DNA of 64,000 nucleotides from Amycolatopsis oliviviridis (GTDB lineage Bacteria > Actinomycetota > Actinomycetes > Mycobacteriales > Pseudonocardiaceae). Each line of letters starts with the position of its first letter. The first letter of the stretch is position 1. This document shows, piece by piece, positions 50,391 to 59,611 of the stretch. The DNA lies in NCBI RefSeq assembly GCF_014654365.1, contig NZ_BNAY01000001.1, forward strand, positions 682,001 through 746,000. The letters are read 5' to 3'. The position numbers and the translations under genes are program-made. The notes under the pieces are model-generated. The model did not search any database and had not been told where the DNA came from. It saw nothing but the letters and a program-made list of their open reading frames with translations.

Positions 50391-51727
50391 GGGTGGACGG
50401 CAAACAGATCTACGAGAACTTCAAGCAGGGCGACACCCGCAACCTGCGCAGCGCGGCCGACCGTGTCGCGGAACTCTCGGACGCCTATGTCGAGCGCGGT
50501 ATGGCCATCAAGGGGCTGCAGTCGCGGATGGCGTCGTCCTGGACGGGGTCCGCGGCCGACGCGGCGAACGCCGGTGCGGGCCCGCTCGAGCAGGCCTTCA
50601 AGGAGACCGCGGATCCGCTGTTCACCACGAAGGCCTCGGTCATGGCGCAGGCCGACAGCTTCGACGACTCCGGATCGTCCGTCGTCCCGGTGCCGCCGAA
50701 GCCGGACAAGCCCAACCCCTGGACCACCGGCCTCAAGGGCGCGATCCCGATCGCCGGGCCGTTCATGGTCAACAACGACATCAAGAACTACCAAGAGGGC
50801 GTCGCCAAGCACGAGGCGGCGAACCAGAACAACGTCCGCGTGATGGACCAGTACGACTCGGTCACCAGCAGCACGCGCTCCAGCCTGCCGACCGACTACG
50901 GCGTTCTGAAGAGCGACGGCGCGAACGTCAGTGTCAAGGTCGGCGGGGATCTGCCCCCGATCGTGCCGCCGCCGATCGTCCCGCCGGTCAAGCGGGTCCG
51001 CAACGGTGGCGGGGACGACAACGACGGCACCGACACCAGCGGCACGGACAGCAACGGGACCAACCAGAACAAGCCGGGCGGCGACCACAACCAGACCAAG
51101 CCCGGCTCGACCGACGATCGCCCGGTGCCCCCGAAGGACCGGCCTGATCCGGGCATCACCAACCCCACGAGGAAGCCGGGGCCGGGGGACACGACGCTCC
51201 CATCCGGCGGTGGCCGCGGCAGGCCTGGTGGCGGGACCACGGAGATCCCGGGCCGGAACACCGGACGCGGTAACGGCAACGGTGACCTGGAAGACGTCGT
51301 CGGCCTCACCAATGGGCTCAACCAGAACTACGGTCCTGGTGGCGGCGGGCCCAACCAGCCCGGTGGCACCAGCGGCCGCAACGTGCCCGGACCCAACAGC
51401 GCCGCGGGCAGGCTTCTCGGCGGCGAAGGCGGCACCGGCGGCCGCGCGGGCGGTCCCGGTGGACCCGGTTCCGGCGGTCTCGGTGGTGGCCGGGGCTCCG
51501 GTATGGGCGGCCTCGGTGGCGGCATGGGTGGCGCAGACCACCTGGCCGGTGGTCGTGGCGCGGCGGGCCGCGGTGGCGGTCAGATGGGCCCGATGGGGGC
51601 AGGCGGCAGGCGTGCCGACGGCGAAGAGGACGACGAGCACCAGCGTCCCGACTACCTGATCGAGGCCGACCCCGACGCGATCTTCGGCACCGACCAGCGC
51701 ACCAGCCCGCCGGTCATCGGCGAGTAG
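50387..51727 (+). CDS. PPE-like secretion-associated protein with Gly/Pro-rich tail
   Basis: The 446-residue protein starts with a helical N-terminal domain of about 120 residues (YENFKQGDTRNLRSAADRVA, MASSWTGSAADAANAGAGPL) typical of WXG100/PPE-like type VII substrates: SSWTGSAAD is close to the WXG turn. The rest (residues 185-420) is low-complexity Pro/Gly/Asn/Thr, with Gly-rich runs near the C-terminus. It ends DPDAIFGTDQRTSPPVIGE. It is the probable secreted substrate of the cassette and is followed by the EspG-like chaperone gene. Confidence 0.82.
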   Translation: MRVDGKQIYENFKQGDTRNLRSAADRVAELSDAYVERGMAIKGLQSRMASSWTGSAADAANAGAGPLEQAFKETADPLFTTKASVMAQADSFDDSGSSVVPVPPKPDKPNPWTTGLKGAIPIAGPFMVNNDIKNYQEGVAKHEAANQNNVRVMDQYDSVTSSTRSSLPTDYGVLKSDGANVSVKVGGDLPPIVPPPIVPPVKRVRNGGGDDNDGTDTSGTDSNGTNQNKPGGDHNQTKPGSTDDRPVPPKDRPDPGITNPTRKPGPGDTTLPSGGGRGRPGGGTTEIPGRNTGRGNGNGDLEDVVGLTNGLNQNYGPGGGGPNQPGGTSGRNVPGPNSAAGRLLGGEGGTGGRAGGPGGPGSGGLGGGRGSGMGGLGGGMGGADHLAGGRGAAGRGGGQMGPMGAGGRRADGEEDDEHQRPDYLIEADPDAIFGTDQRTSPPVIGE

Positions 51728-51730
51728 CGG

Positions 51731-52483
51731 ATGACCGTCAGAACAGGCCGGGTGGACGTCCCGGTCGAAGCCTTGGCTGTGCTCGCCGAACGCGAACGCG
51801 TCGGCGACCTGCACATCACGCTGCGTCCCGAACCGCGCTGGCTGTCCAGGACGGCCCGCGCGGAGGCGGACAAGCGAGTGGAAGCCGCGCTGGCGCAAGC
51901 CGGGCTGCTGGACTCGAGAGGCCGCGCGTCGGTCGACTTCCTGGACTGGCTCCCGGTGCTCACCAAACCGGCCATCGAGTACTACGGCTGGGTGAACACC
52001 GGAGGGGAGACGTACGGCCTCCTCGCCGCCTCGCTGGGATTGCAGGCGGTGCTGGCGGTGTCGTCCGGCGACTGGGTCGGGCTCCAGGAGATCGACCGGC
52101 GGCTGCTGCCCGAGACGCTGATCGAGCAGCTGCCGCCCGTTCCCGCGGGCGGCGGCAGGCTGCGCACGATCCGCACCTACGAGCTCGAAGAGGCGGCCCG
52201 GCGCGGTCCGGACACGCATTCGCTGCCACCGGTGATCGCCGACATCGTCAGCCTCGTGCAGCGGCCGGTCGAGGGGAGCGGTGAGCTCTACGTCGGCAAA
52301 CGGGACGAGGTCGGCAGGCACGTCGCCGTCGAGGATCCGCTCCACTTCGCCGACACCGACTGGGGCCGGTACCTCAGTTACACGACCGGGCAAGGCAACG
52401 ACGCGGTGGTCCACATCGGACCCGCCGGACCGGCGGAGCTCGCGGACGCGCTCCGCCACATAACCGGGACCTTGGGAAGCTAG
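51731..52483 (+). CDS. EspG-family ESX secretion-associated chaperone
   Basis: The 250-residue cytosolic protein has the EspG pattern: VDVPVEALAVLAERERVGDL at the start, a central region LTKPAIEYYGWVNTGGETYG, and the C-terminal segment YVGKRDEVGRHVAVEDPLHF with TDWGRYLSYT. EspG chaperones bind PE-PPE-like substrates and deliver them to the ESX machinery. It follows the PPE-like gene by three bases. The ESX core genes are not in this window. Confidence 0.87.
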   Translation: MTVRTGRVDVPVEALAVLAERERVGDLHITLRPEPRWLSRTARAEADKRVEAALAQAGLLDSRGRASVDFLDWLPVLTKPAIEYYGWVNTGGETYGLLAASLGLQAVLAVSSGDWVGLQEIDRRLLPETLIEQLPPVPAGGGRLRTIRTYELEEAARRGPDTHSLPPVIADIVSLVQRPVEGSGELYVGKRDEVGRHVAVEDPLHFADTDWGRYLSYTTGQGNDAVVHIGPAGPAELADALRHITGTLGS

Positions 52484-52487
52484 ACCG

Positions 52488-53321
52488 TCACCACTGGAAC
52501 TCCGCCTGGACGGCGGTCGAGATCGGCTCGAGGTCGCTGACCAGACGGCCGAACTCGTCCGCGTCCAGCGCGTTGTACGGCGCCTCCGCGAGCCGGTCGG
52601 TCATGGCCTCGACGCGTTCTTTCGCGGCCCGGCCGGCGGAGGTGAGCCAGCCGTCGGTCCCGATGAGACCGCGGTCGCGCATACCGTCGACGATCGCGGT
52701 CAACCGCGCGGCCGGGAGATGGCTGACCCGGCCGAACTCGTGTGCGGGGATGTCGATGGACAGGGCATGGAGGACGTGGGCCTCGGTGCCGCCGATGCCC
52801 TCGGCCACCAGAGCGACGATGTGGCCGTCGCCGCGGTGCTCTCGCACCAGCGTGGCCGCGTGCCACAGCCGGGCGAGAGGTTCCTGCGGCACCGGGACCG
52901 TGCGGAGGGCGGCGTAGAGGACGCGTCCCTCCACAGGCGCGCTGGTGGCGGCTTTCAGCAGAAGGTCGGCGGCGCGCTCGACACCCGGGCCGTCGGCGAG
53001 GTCACCGAGGATCCGCCGCAGCCCCGCGACACATCCCCGCTCGCGGGCGGCCAGCGCAGCCTCCGGCGTGGTCAGCTCCCAGACCTTCGGGAGGTGACGC
53101 GCCACCTCGCCCGGCGCGAAGTTGTAGAACACCGCGTGGACCACCTCGGCGGGCACCGACCGGCCGAACGGCGCGGCGCGTCCCGCGAAGTAGGCGTCCC
53201 ACTGGTTGCGCAGGCCGAGTGAGATCAGGGCCTGGTCCGATTCGTCGGCGAGGTAGGGCACCAGACCCAGCGGCTCGATCAGGTCGTACATGCGGCGGGC
53301 TACGGGTTCCTGGTGCGACAT
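52488..53321 (-). CDS. SCO6745-family protein
   Basis: The 277-residue cytosolic protein (RRMYDLIEPLGLVPYLADES, GRAAPFGRSVPAEVVHAVFY, FGRVSHLPAARLTAIVDGM) belongs to the actinobacterial SCO6745 family, also described as SalK-related. The function is unknown; a helix-turn-helix-like part near the C-terminus (LTSAGRAAKERVEAMTDRLA) has been noted in such families. It converges with EspG and is divergent from the prolyl aminopeptidase. Confidence 0.78.
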   Translation of the reverse strand: MSHQEPVARRMYDLIEPLGLVPYLADESDQALISLGLRNQWDAYFAGRAAPFGRSVPAEVVHAVFYNFAPGEVARHLPKVWELTTPEAALAARERGCVAGLRRILGDLADGPGVERAADLLLKAATSAPVEGRVLYAALRTVPVPQEPLARLWHAATLVREHRGDGHIVALVAEGIGGTEAHVLHALSIDIPAHEFGRVSHLPAARLTAIVDGMRDRGLIGTDGWLTSAGRAAKERVEAMTDRLAEAPYNALDADEFGRLVSDLEPISTAVQAEFQW

Positions 53322-53492
53322 CTCATCCCCTGTGGCTCGTGGCGGCGCCTTGTGGTGCCGGCTCACCTCCTCCACGAACGGCTCGTGCCGGATCCGACAC
53401 TCGCTCTTCGAAAAACTTTCGCGCGCCGGAGGACCTTCCAGCGCTATTGTGACAGCGCTGTTGTATATCTGGCGGGTCTGGGAGGACGAGAC

Positions 53493-54440
53493 GTGACACG
53501 GCTCTATCCGGAAATCGAACCGTACGACCACGGGATGCTCGACGTCGGCGACGGACACCTCGTGTACTGGGAGGTTTGCGGGAACCCCGACGGCAAGCCC
53601 GCCGTCACGCTGCACGGCGGTCCGGGCACCGGGTGCAGCACCGGGCTGCGCCGCTATTTCGACCCGGCCAAGTACCGTGTCGTGCTGTTCGACCAGCGAG
53701 GCTGTGGCCGGAGCACGCCGCACGCGGGGGAGCCCGAGGCCGACCTCTCGGCCAACACCACCGACCATCTGATCGCCGACATGGAGCGGCTGCGTGAGCA
53801 TCTCGGCATCGAGAAGTGGCTGCTCTTCGGTGGTTCCTGGGGCTCGGTGCTCGCGCTGGTCTACGCCGAGCGGCATCCGGACCGCGTCTCGGAGATGGTC
53901 TTGATGGGCTTGGCGACCGGACGCCGGAGCGAGACCGACCTGCTCACCCGGGGCCTCGGTGGTGTCTTCCCCGAGGCTTGGGCCAAGTTCCGCGACGGTG
54001 TTCCCGAAGAGGACCGCGACGGCGACCTGGCGGCGGCGTACCTCAAACTGCTGATGGATCCGGACCCGGCGGTGCACGAGAAGGCGGCGGCGAACTGGTG
54101 CGCCTGGGAGGACGCGATCATCCCGACTTCGCCGCCGTACAAGAGCTTCGAGACAGCGAAGTTCCGGCTCGCCTTCGCCCGGCTGGTCACGCACTACTGG
54201 AGCCAAGGGTCCTTTTTGGACGAAGGCGTGGTCCTGCGGGAGGCCAAGACGCTGGCCCACATCCCGGCTGTGCTCGCCGAAGGCTGCCTGGATCTGGGTA
54301 ATCTCATCGGCACCCCCTGGGAACTGGCGCACGCTTGGCCGGGCAGCGAACTGGTGGTCATCGACGAGGTCGGCCACAGCACCCAGGACGAGCCGATGCG
54401 CGAAGTCCTCATCGGCGCCACCGACCGCTTCGCCTCCTGA
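53493..54440 (+). CDS. pip: prolyl aminopeptidase
   Basis: The 315-residue S33 peptidase removes N-terminal proline from peptides. Landmarks: LHGGPGTGCSTGLRRYFDPA, LFDQRGCGRSTPH, nucleophile Ser115 in FGGSWGSVLAL, NLIGTPWELAHAW and the histidine in DEVGHST. It starts at GTG behind GGGAGG-like GGAGGACG. No signal peptide, so cytosolic. It lies alone between the SCO6745-like gene and a palindrome. Confidence 0.94.
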   Translation: MTRLYPEIEPYDHGMLDVGDGHLVYWEVCGNPDGKPAVTLHGGPGTGCSTGLRRYFDPAKYRVVLFDQRGCGRSTPHAGEPEADLSANTTDHLIADMERLREHLGIEKWLLFGGSWGSVLALVYAERHPDRVSEMVLMGLATGRRSETDLLTRGLGGVFPEAWAKFRDGVPEEDRDGDLAAAYLKLLMDPDPAVHEKAAANWCAWEDAIIPTSPPYKSFETAKFRLAFARLVTHYWSQGSFLDEGVVLREAKTLAHIPAVLAEGCLDLGNLIGTPWELAHAWPGSELVVIDEVGHSTQDEPMREVLIGATDRFAS

Positions 54441-54491
54441 ACCACTCACGACCACCCCGGCCCACTCGGTACCGGCGCTTACCCAGCTGCT

Positions 54492-54546
54492 GTACATGAA
54501 GGCCCCCTTCCTTGCGCCAGGCGCAAGGAAGGGGGCCTTCATGTAC
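54492..54546. repeat. long intergenic palindrome, type AAGGCCCC
   Basis: Arms 54492-54517 and 54521-54546 are perfectly complementary over 26 bp around CAG; the core AAGGCCCCCTTCCTTGCG is the same as at 1077. A further partial copy (AAGGGGGCCTTCACG) follows at 54560. It lies between the convergent aminopeptidase and dehydrogenase genes and could end both transcripts. Confidence 0.8.
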
Positions 54547-54581
54547 TTGGGCTGGAGTGAAGGGGGCCTTCACGCGAATCG

Positions 54582-55772
54582 TCAGGGAATGACCAGGGCG
54601 GGTGCCGTCTCCGGGGCGGTGGCGGCGTCCGAACGGGTGGTTTCGGCGAGCCGCAGGCCGGTGGTGCGCGGGGCGATCCGGTCGAGGTTCCACGAGCTCA
54701 GCAGTAGCGCCACCTTCGCCCGCATCTCCGTCCGCAGCCGCTGGAACGAGTCGGCGGGATCGGCGCCGACCTCGCCGAGCAGGAGCCACCAGGCCCACGC
54801 GGCCGCGCCGGCGTTGGCGACGAAGTCCGGGATCACCGGGATGCCGCGGGCGGCGAGGCCCGCTTCGGCGTCGGGGGTGGTCGCCGCGTTGGCCGCCTCG
54901 ATGACGACCTTCGCCTTGACCAGGCCCTGGTTCCCGGCACGCAGCGCGTAGGAGATCGCCGCCGGGACGAAGATGTCGGCGTCCGTCGCCACGATCTCGT
55001 CGCGGGGGAGCAGCCTGACGTCGGCGGGGAGTCTGCTCCGGTCGATCTCGCCGTACTCGTCACGCAGGTCCAGCAGCGCGGGGATGTCGAGGCCTTCCGG
55101 CCGGTACAGCGTCCCGGCGGCGTCGGCGACCGCGACGACCTTCATCCCGGCTTCGTGCAGGTACCAGGCCGCGCCGCCGCCCATCGTGCCGATGCCTTGG
55201 ATGGCGACCGTGGTCTCCCCGGCGGGCCATTCCCACGCGTCCGCGACCCCGAGGCAGGCCTGCGCGACGCCGTAGCCGCCGATGACGTCGCCGAGCAGCA
55301 ACCCGCCGGGGACAGGAGTGTTCAACCCGGCCTGTACGCGGCGGAGGGTGTGCGCCGGATCGGCCGAACGGCGGATGGCGGCGTGGTACGACTGGTCGAG
55401 GCCCAGTTTCGCGAACACCTCGTCGATCAGGTGCTGGGGCACGCCGAGATCCTCGGCGGTCACCCAGTGGTTGTCGATCCACGGCCGCAGGAACGCGCAG
55501 AACCGTTCCAGTACACCGAAAGCACGGTCGTCCTTCGGGTCGAAGTCGATACCGCCCTTGGCCCCGCCGACCGGCAGACCGAAGGTCGCGGTCTTGTTCG
55601 CCATCCCCCTCGCCAGGTCCTCGACCTCCGTCATCGTGCAGCCCGCGCGCATCCGGGTCCCGCCGGTCGCGATACCGGAAACCAGGCTGTGCACTACGAG
55701 AAAGCCGGTGGCACCGGTGACGGGGTCGGTCCAGATGAGCCTCATCAGCGGTTCGGCGTTCCTCGCGGCCAT
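54582..55772 (-). CDS. Glu/Leu/Phe/Val-family amino-acid dehydrogenase
   Basis: The 396-residue NAD(P)-dependent enzyme has LARGMANKTATFGLPVGGAK with the catalytic lysine, DLGVPQHLIDEVFAKLG, and a Rossmann domain TTVAIQGIGTMGGGAAWYL. ATG 55772 follows GGAGGTGG; the ORF remains open upstream to 56957 but that part is shadow sequence. Length fits leucine/glutamate-type dehydrogenases of short class; substrate cannot be fixed. It is divergent from a LysR regulator, its likely controller. Confidence 0.92.
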   Translation of the reverse strand: MAARNAEPLMRLIWTDPVTGATGFLVVHSLVSGIATGGTRMRAGCTMTEVEDLARGMANKTATFGLPVGGAKGGIDFDPKDDRAFGVLERFCAFLRPWIDNHWVTAEDLGVPQHLIDEVFAKLGLDQSYHAAIRRSADPAHTLRRVQAGLNTPVPGGLLLGDVIGGYGVAQACLGVADAWEWPAGETTVAIQGIGTMGGGAAWYLHEAGMKVVAVADAAGTLYRPEGLDIPALLDLRDEYGEIDRSRLPADVRLLPRDEIVATDADIFVPAAISYALRAGNQGLVKAKVVIEAANAATTPDAEAGLAARGIPVIPDFVANAGAAAWAWWLLLGEVGADPADSFQRLRTEMRAKVALLLSSWNLDRIAPRTTGLRLAETTRSDAATAPETAPALVIP

Positions 55773-55943
55773 GCGGCCACCTCCTTCGGGATTTCGGTTC
55801 GTCCTGCGCCACTTCCGAGGGTGCTCCCGGGCGGGTGCGGCCGTCCATTTACCGAATCTGAACGATGATGTGCAGGAAAACTGGTGTAACACCGCTCGAC
55901 GCGTCATCCGGCACCCGTCACCGGGCCCGATTACGTTGGGCAT

Positions 55944-56867
55944 ATGGAGCTTTCGTTGCACCGCTTGCGGATGCTTCGCGAACTGAGCCGGCGCGGCACC
56001 GTCACGGCGGCCGCAGCTTCGCTGCATTACACCGCTTCGGCGGTTTCGCAGCAGCTGGCGCAGCTGGAGCGGGACGTGGGCGCGAAGCTGTTCGAGCGAT
56101 TCGGCAGGCGGGTGCAGCTGACCGAACTGGGGCTGTTGCTCACCGAACACGCCGAGGAGATCCTGGGGTCGGTCGAGCGGGCGACGCTCGCGCTGGAGGA
56201 GGCACAGGAGACCGTTTCGGTCCGGCTCATGGCCGGGGTGTGGGCGTCGGTCGCTTCGGGACTGCTGCCGCACGCGCTGGCCGCGCTGGCGGGCGAGCAT
56301 CCCGGGATCCAGGTCCGGACCCGCGAGCTGGCGCCCGAGGACACCGCCGACGCCGTCCGCGACGGCGAACTGGACCTGTCGTTCGTGATCGACTATTCCG
56401 ACGCGCCGATGCCGTGGGACGCCGGACTGGAGCGCGCGGTGATCGCGGTCGAACGGCTGCACGCCGCGGTGCCCGCCGGTGCCGTACCCGCCGGCAGCGC
56501 GTCCCTGACCGAACTGGCCGAGCATCCGTGGATCCTCGCCAGCCCGAAGAGTCACTTCGGTCGAGCGGTGCGCACAGCGTGTCACCGTCACGGCTTCGAA
56601 CCCAAGATCAACCACGAGGTGGAGGAGCAGTCGACGGCGATGGCGATGGTCGGCGCCGGGCTCGGGGTGACCCTCGTGTCGGATCTCGGGCTCGGTCTCC
56701 GTCCGCCCGGGATCGACGTCGTCGCGTTGACCACACCGTTGCTCCGAACGGTTTCGATCGCCTACCGGACGACCACGTCGCGGCGGCCCGCTCTGCAGCT
56801 GGTGATCGGGGCGGTCCGCGACGCGGCGGTGGCGCTGGGCCTGGGGACCGAGGCCGCTTTGCCCTGA
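55944..56867 (+). CDS. LysR-family transcriptional regulator
   Basis: The 307-residue protein has the LysR N-terminal helix-turn-helix (MLRELSRRGTVTAAAASLHY, TASAVSQQLAQLERDVGAKL) and a periplasmic-binding-type effector domain (LMAGVWASVASGLLPHALAA, AMAMVGAGLGVTLVSDLGLG). It is divergent from the amino-acid dehydrogenase across 171 bases, the usual arrangement for control of the neighbour. The effector is unknown. Confidence 0.93.
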   Translation: MELSLHRLRMLRELSRRGTVTAAAASLHYTASAVSQQLAQLERDVGAKLFERFGRRVQLTELGLLLTEHAEEILGSVERATLALEEAQETVSVRLMAGVWASVASGLLPHALAALAGEHPGIQVRTRELAPEDTADAVRDGELDLSFVIDYSDAPMPWDAGLERAVIAVERLHAAVPAGAVPAGSASLTELAEHPWILASPKSHFGRAVRTACHRHGFEPKINHEVEEQSTAMAMVGAGLGVTLVSDLGLGLRPPGIDVVALTTPLLRTVSIAYRTTTSRRPALQLVIGAVRDAAVALGLGTEAALP

Positions 56868-56997
56868 TTCGTCCGGTCCTAAAAGGTGGTCGGCCGATCC
56901 TGCCCGGCAAGAACGCACCTGAATTTGTCGGACCCCGCGTGTAGCGTCCGAAGTCAAGGTTTCTCAGTTATCGGACAACCGACTGGACGGCGGAAAG

Positions 56998-58260
56998 ATG
57001 ACTACTGTTCATGATTTCCCCGAGAAGTCCGGGAGCGCGTCGAACGCGACGGCGAAGGTCCTCTCGGACCGCGCCGAGGGTGAGGCGTATGTGGCTTCCG
57101 TGTGCTTCAAGCACGGGCCACCGAAACTCCTCGGCGTAGAGCTGGAATTCACCGTGCACTACGCCGACGAGCCCGCCCGGCCTCTCGATCCCGACGATCT
57201 CGCCACCGCGCTCGGCCCGCACACCCCGCGGACCCTGCGCCCCGACAGCCCCGCCCTCCCCCTCCCGGCAGGTTCACCGCTGAGCCTCGAGCCCGGATGC
57301 CAGGTGGAGATCTCCGCTCAACCACAGACCACGCTGCGTCACCTGGACGCCGTCGTCTCGGCCGATCTGGCCCACCTCGAAACCCTCCTCGCCACCCGAG
57401 GCCTGTACCTGGGAGACACCGGGATAGACAGGCATCGCCCTCCCGCCCGCAAACTGGGCACCCCCCGCTACGCCGCCATGGAACGCCGCTTCGCCCCGAT
57501 GGGCGACGGGGGCGCGACGATGATGTGCAGCACCGCCGGCCTGCAGGTCTGCGTGGACACCGGCGAGGCGGGCGATCTCGCCGACCGCTGGGCCGCCGTC
57601 CACGCGCTCGGCCCGCCGCTGCTCGCCACCTTCGCCAACTCCCGGATCCACGCCGGACGCGACACCGGCCACGCGTCCGCGCGCTGGCTGGCCGTGATGG
57701 ACACCGAAAAGGTCCGCACCCGGTCGGCGGAATTGACCAGGGATCCGGCCGGGGAGTGGGCACGCAGGATCCTGGACACCCCGCTGATGGTCCTTCCCGG
57801 CGGCGACGGCCGCTGGGACGCGCCCGATTCCCTGACCTTCGCCGACTGGATCGACGGGCAGGGCGAAGGCGCCGGACTCGGCAAGCCGACCGAGGACGAT
57901 CTGGCCTATCACCTGACGACCTTCTTCACACCGGTCCGTCCACAGGGGTACCTGGAGATCCGTTACCTGGACGCCCAGCCCGCCGCCCGGTGGCTGCACC
58001 CGGTGGCCCTGCTGGCCGCGCTGCTCGCGCGCCCGTCCACAGTGGACAAGGTGCTCGACCTGTGCGAACCCGTCCTGGGCAGGTGGGAGTGCGCGGCCCG
58101 GTTCGGCCTGGCCGACAGGGCGATCGCCTCCGTCGCGAGGGAGGTGGTGGACCTCGGCTGCGCCGAACTCGGCATGACCGGTCTGCCGCCGGAGACCATC
58201 ACCGAGATCAGCGAGGGTGTGCAGTCCCTCGTGCACGGTTCGAGGAGCCACCAGTCATGA
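56998..58260 (+). CDS. egtA: ergothioneine biosynthesis glutamate-cysteine ligase EgtA
   Basis: The 420-residue protein is a gamma-glutamylcysteine ligase of the EgtA type: LLGVELEFTVHYADEPARPL, LSLEPGCQVEISAQPQ, and GATMMCSTAGLQVCVDTGEA. EgtA makes the gamma-glutamylcysteine that EgtB joins to hercynine. It is first in the operon and overlaps egtB by ATGA. An upstream gap of 130 bases contains the promoter region. Confidence 0.94.
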   Translation: MTTVHDFPEKSGSASNATAKVLSDRAEGEAYVASVCFKHGPPKLLGVELEFTVHYADEPARPLDPDDLATALGPHTPRTLRPDSPALPLPAGSPLSLEPGCQVEISAQPQTTLRHLDAVVSADLAHLETLLATRGLYLGDTGIDRHRPPARKLGTPRYAAMERRFAPMGDGGATMMCSTAGLQVCVDTGEAGDLADRWAAVHALGPPLLATFANSRIHAGRDTGHASARWLAVMDTEKVRTRSAELTRDPAGEWARRILDTPLMVLPGGDGRWDAPDSLTFADWIDGQGEGAGLGKPTEDDLAYHLTTFFTPVRPQGYLEIRYLDAQPAARWLHPVALLAALLARPSTVDKVLDLCEPVLGRWECAARFGLADRAIASVAREVVDLGCAELGMTGLPPETITEISEGVQSLVHGSRSHQS

Positions 58261-59606
58261 GCGTGGAAAGCACCGAGACCAACCCGCTTCGCGCGCTGAG
58301 CCCGCAAGACCTGCGGGCTCACGCGGCCGAGGCGCTCACCAGGGCCCGCGAACGCAGTGTCGCGCTGACCGATGTCGACGACGAAGACCTGGTCCGTCAG
58401 CATTCGAAACTGATGTCGCCGTTGGTCTGGGACCTCGCGCACATCGGCAGCCAGGAAGAGCTCTGGCTGGTCCGCGACGTCGGCGGCCGCGAGGCGCTCC
58501 GGCCGGACATCGACGACATCTACGACGCGTTCCAGCACGCCCGCGCCGACCGTCCGGAACTGCCGCTGCTGGGCCCGGAAGAGGCACGCAAGTACGTCCG
58601 GGAGGTCCGGGAGAAATCCTTCGACATCCTGGAAAAGGTTCCGCTGCAAGGCAGGCGGCTCACCGAGGACGCCTTCGCCTTCGGCATGATCACCCAGCAC
58701 GAGCAGCAGCACGACGAGACGATGCTGGCCACCCACCAGCTCCGCAAGGGCGATCCGGTGCTGCACGCGCCCGCACCGCCGCCGTCGCGGTCAGGGCGAC
58801 TGCCCGCCGAGGTGTTCGTGCCCGGTGGCGCGTTCACCATGGGCACCTCCGCCGAACCGTGGGCGCTGGACAACGAGCGCCCGGCGCACGAGGTCGCGGT
58901 CGAGGCGTTCTTCATCGACACGACGCCGGTCACCTGCGGGGCGTACGCGGAGTTCCTCGACTCCGGAGGCTATGAAGACCCGAAGTGGTGGAGTGAACGA
59001 GGCTGGGCGTACCGCAGCGAGCACGGCATCCACGCGCCGCGTTTCTGGAGCCGGGAGCAGGACGGCTGGTGGCGGACGCGGTTCGGCGTCCACGAGAAGG
59101 TGCCCGCCGCCGAACCCGTCGTCCACGTGTCCTTCCACGAGGCCGAGGCGTACGCCGCCTGGGCGGGCAGGCGCCTGCCGACGGAACCGGAATGGGAGAA
59201 GGCCGCCCGGTTCGATCCGGCGACCGGCCGTTCGCGCCGGTTCCCCTGGGGCGACGAGGGACCCACGCCCGAGCACGCCAACCTCGGGCAGCGGCACCTG
59301 CGGCCGGCCGAGGTCGGCGCGTACCCGGCCGGTGTCTCGCCACTGGGCGTGCACCAGCTGATCGGCGACGTCTGGGAGTGGACCAGCAGCGGATTCGAGG
59401 CGTACCCGGGATTCGCCGCGTTCCCGTACAAGGAGTACTCGGAGGTGTTCTTCGGCGGCGATTACCGGATCCTGCGTGGCGGCTCGTTCGGCACGGACGC
59501 GGCGGCCATCCGCGGCACGTTCCGCAACTGGGACCATCCGATCCGGCGGCAGATCTTCTCCGGGTTCCGCTGTGCCCGGGACGCGCGACCCGGTGAGGTG
59601 GCTTAA
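58257..59606 (+). CDS. egtB: ergothioneine biosynthesis sulfoxide synthase EgtB
   Basis: The 449-residue enzyme has an N-terminal DinB-like iron-binding domain with His62 (WDLAHIGSQEELW), His148 and His152 (HEQQHDE) as iron ligands. The C-terminal formylglycine-generating-type fold contains FVPGGAFTMGTSAEPWALDN and DVWEWTSSGFEAYPGFAAFP. It joins hercynine and gamma-glutamylcysteine with O2 to the sulfoxide. It lies six bases before egtC. Confidence 0.95.
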   Translation: MSVESTETNPLRALSPQDLRAHAAEALTRARERSVALTDVDDEDLVRQHSKLMSPLVWDLAHIGSQEELWLVRDVGGREALRPDIDDIYDAFQHARADRPELPLLGPEEARKYVREVREKSFDILEKVPLQGRRLTEDAFAFGMITQHEQQHDETMLATHQLRKGDPVLHAPAPPPSRSGRLPAEVFVPGGAFTMGTSAEPWALDNERPAHEVAVEAFFIDTTPVTCGAYAEFLDSGGYEDPKWWSERGWAYRSEHGIHAPRFWSREQDGWWRTRFGVHEKVPAAEPVVHVSFHEAEAYAAWAGRRLPTEPEWEKAARFDPATGRSRRFPWGDEGPTPEHANLGQRHLRPAEVGAYPAGVSPLGVHQLIGDVWEWTSSGFEAYPGFAAFPYKEYSEVFFGGDYRILRGGSFGTDAAAIRGTFRNWDHPIRRQIFSGFRCARDARPGEVA

Positions 59607-59611
59607 GCGGC

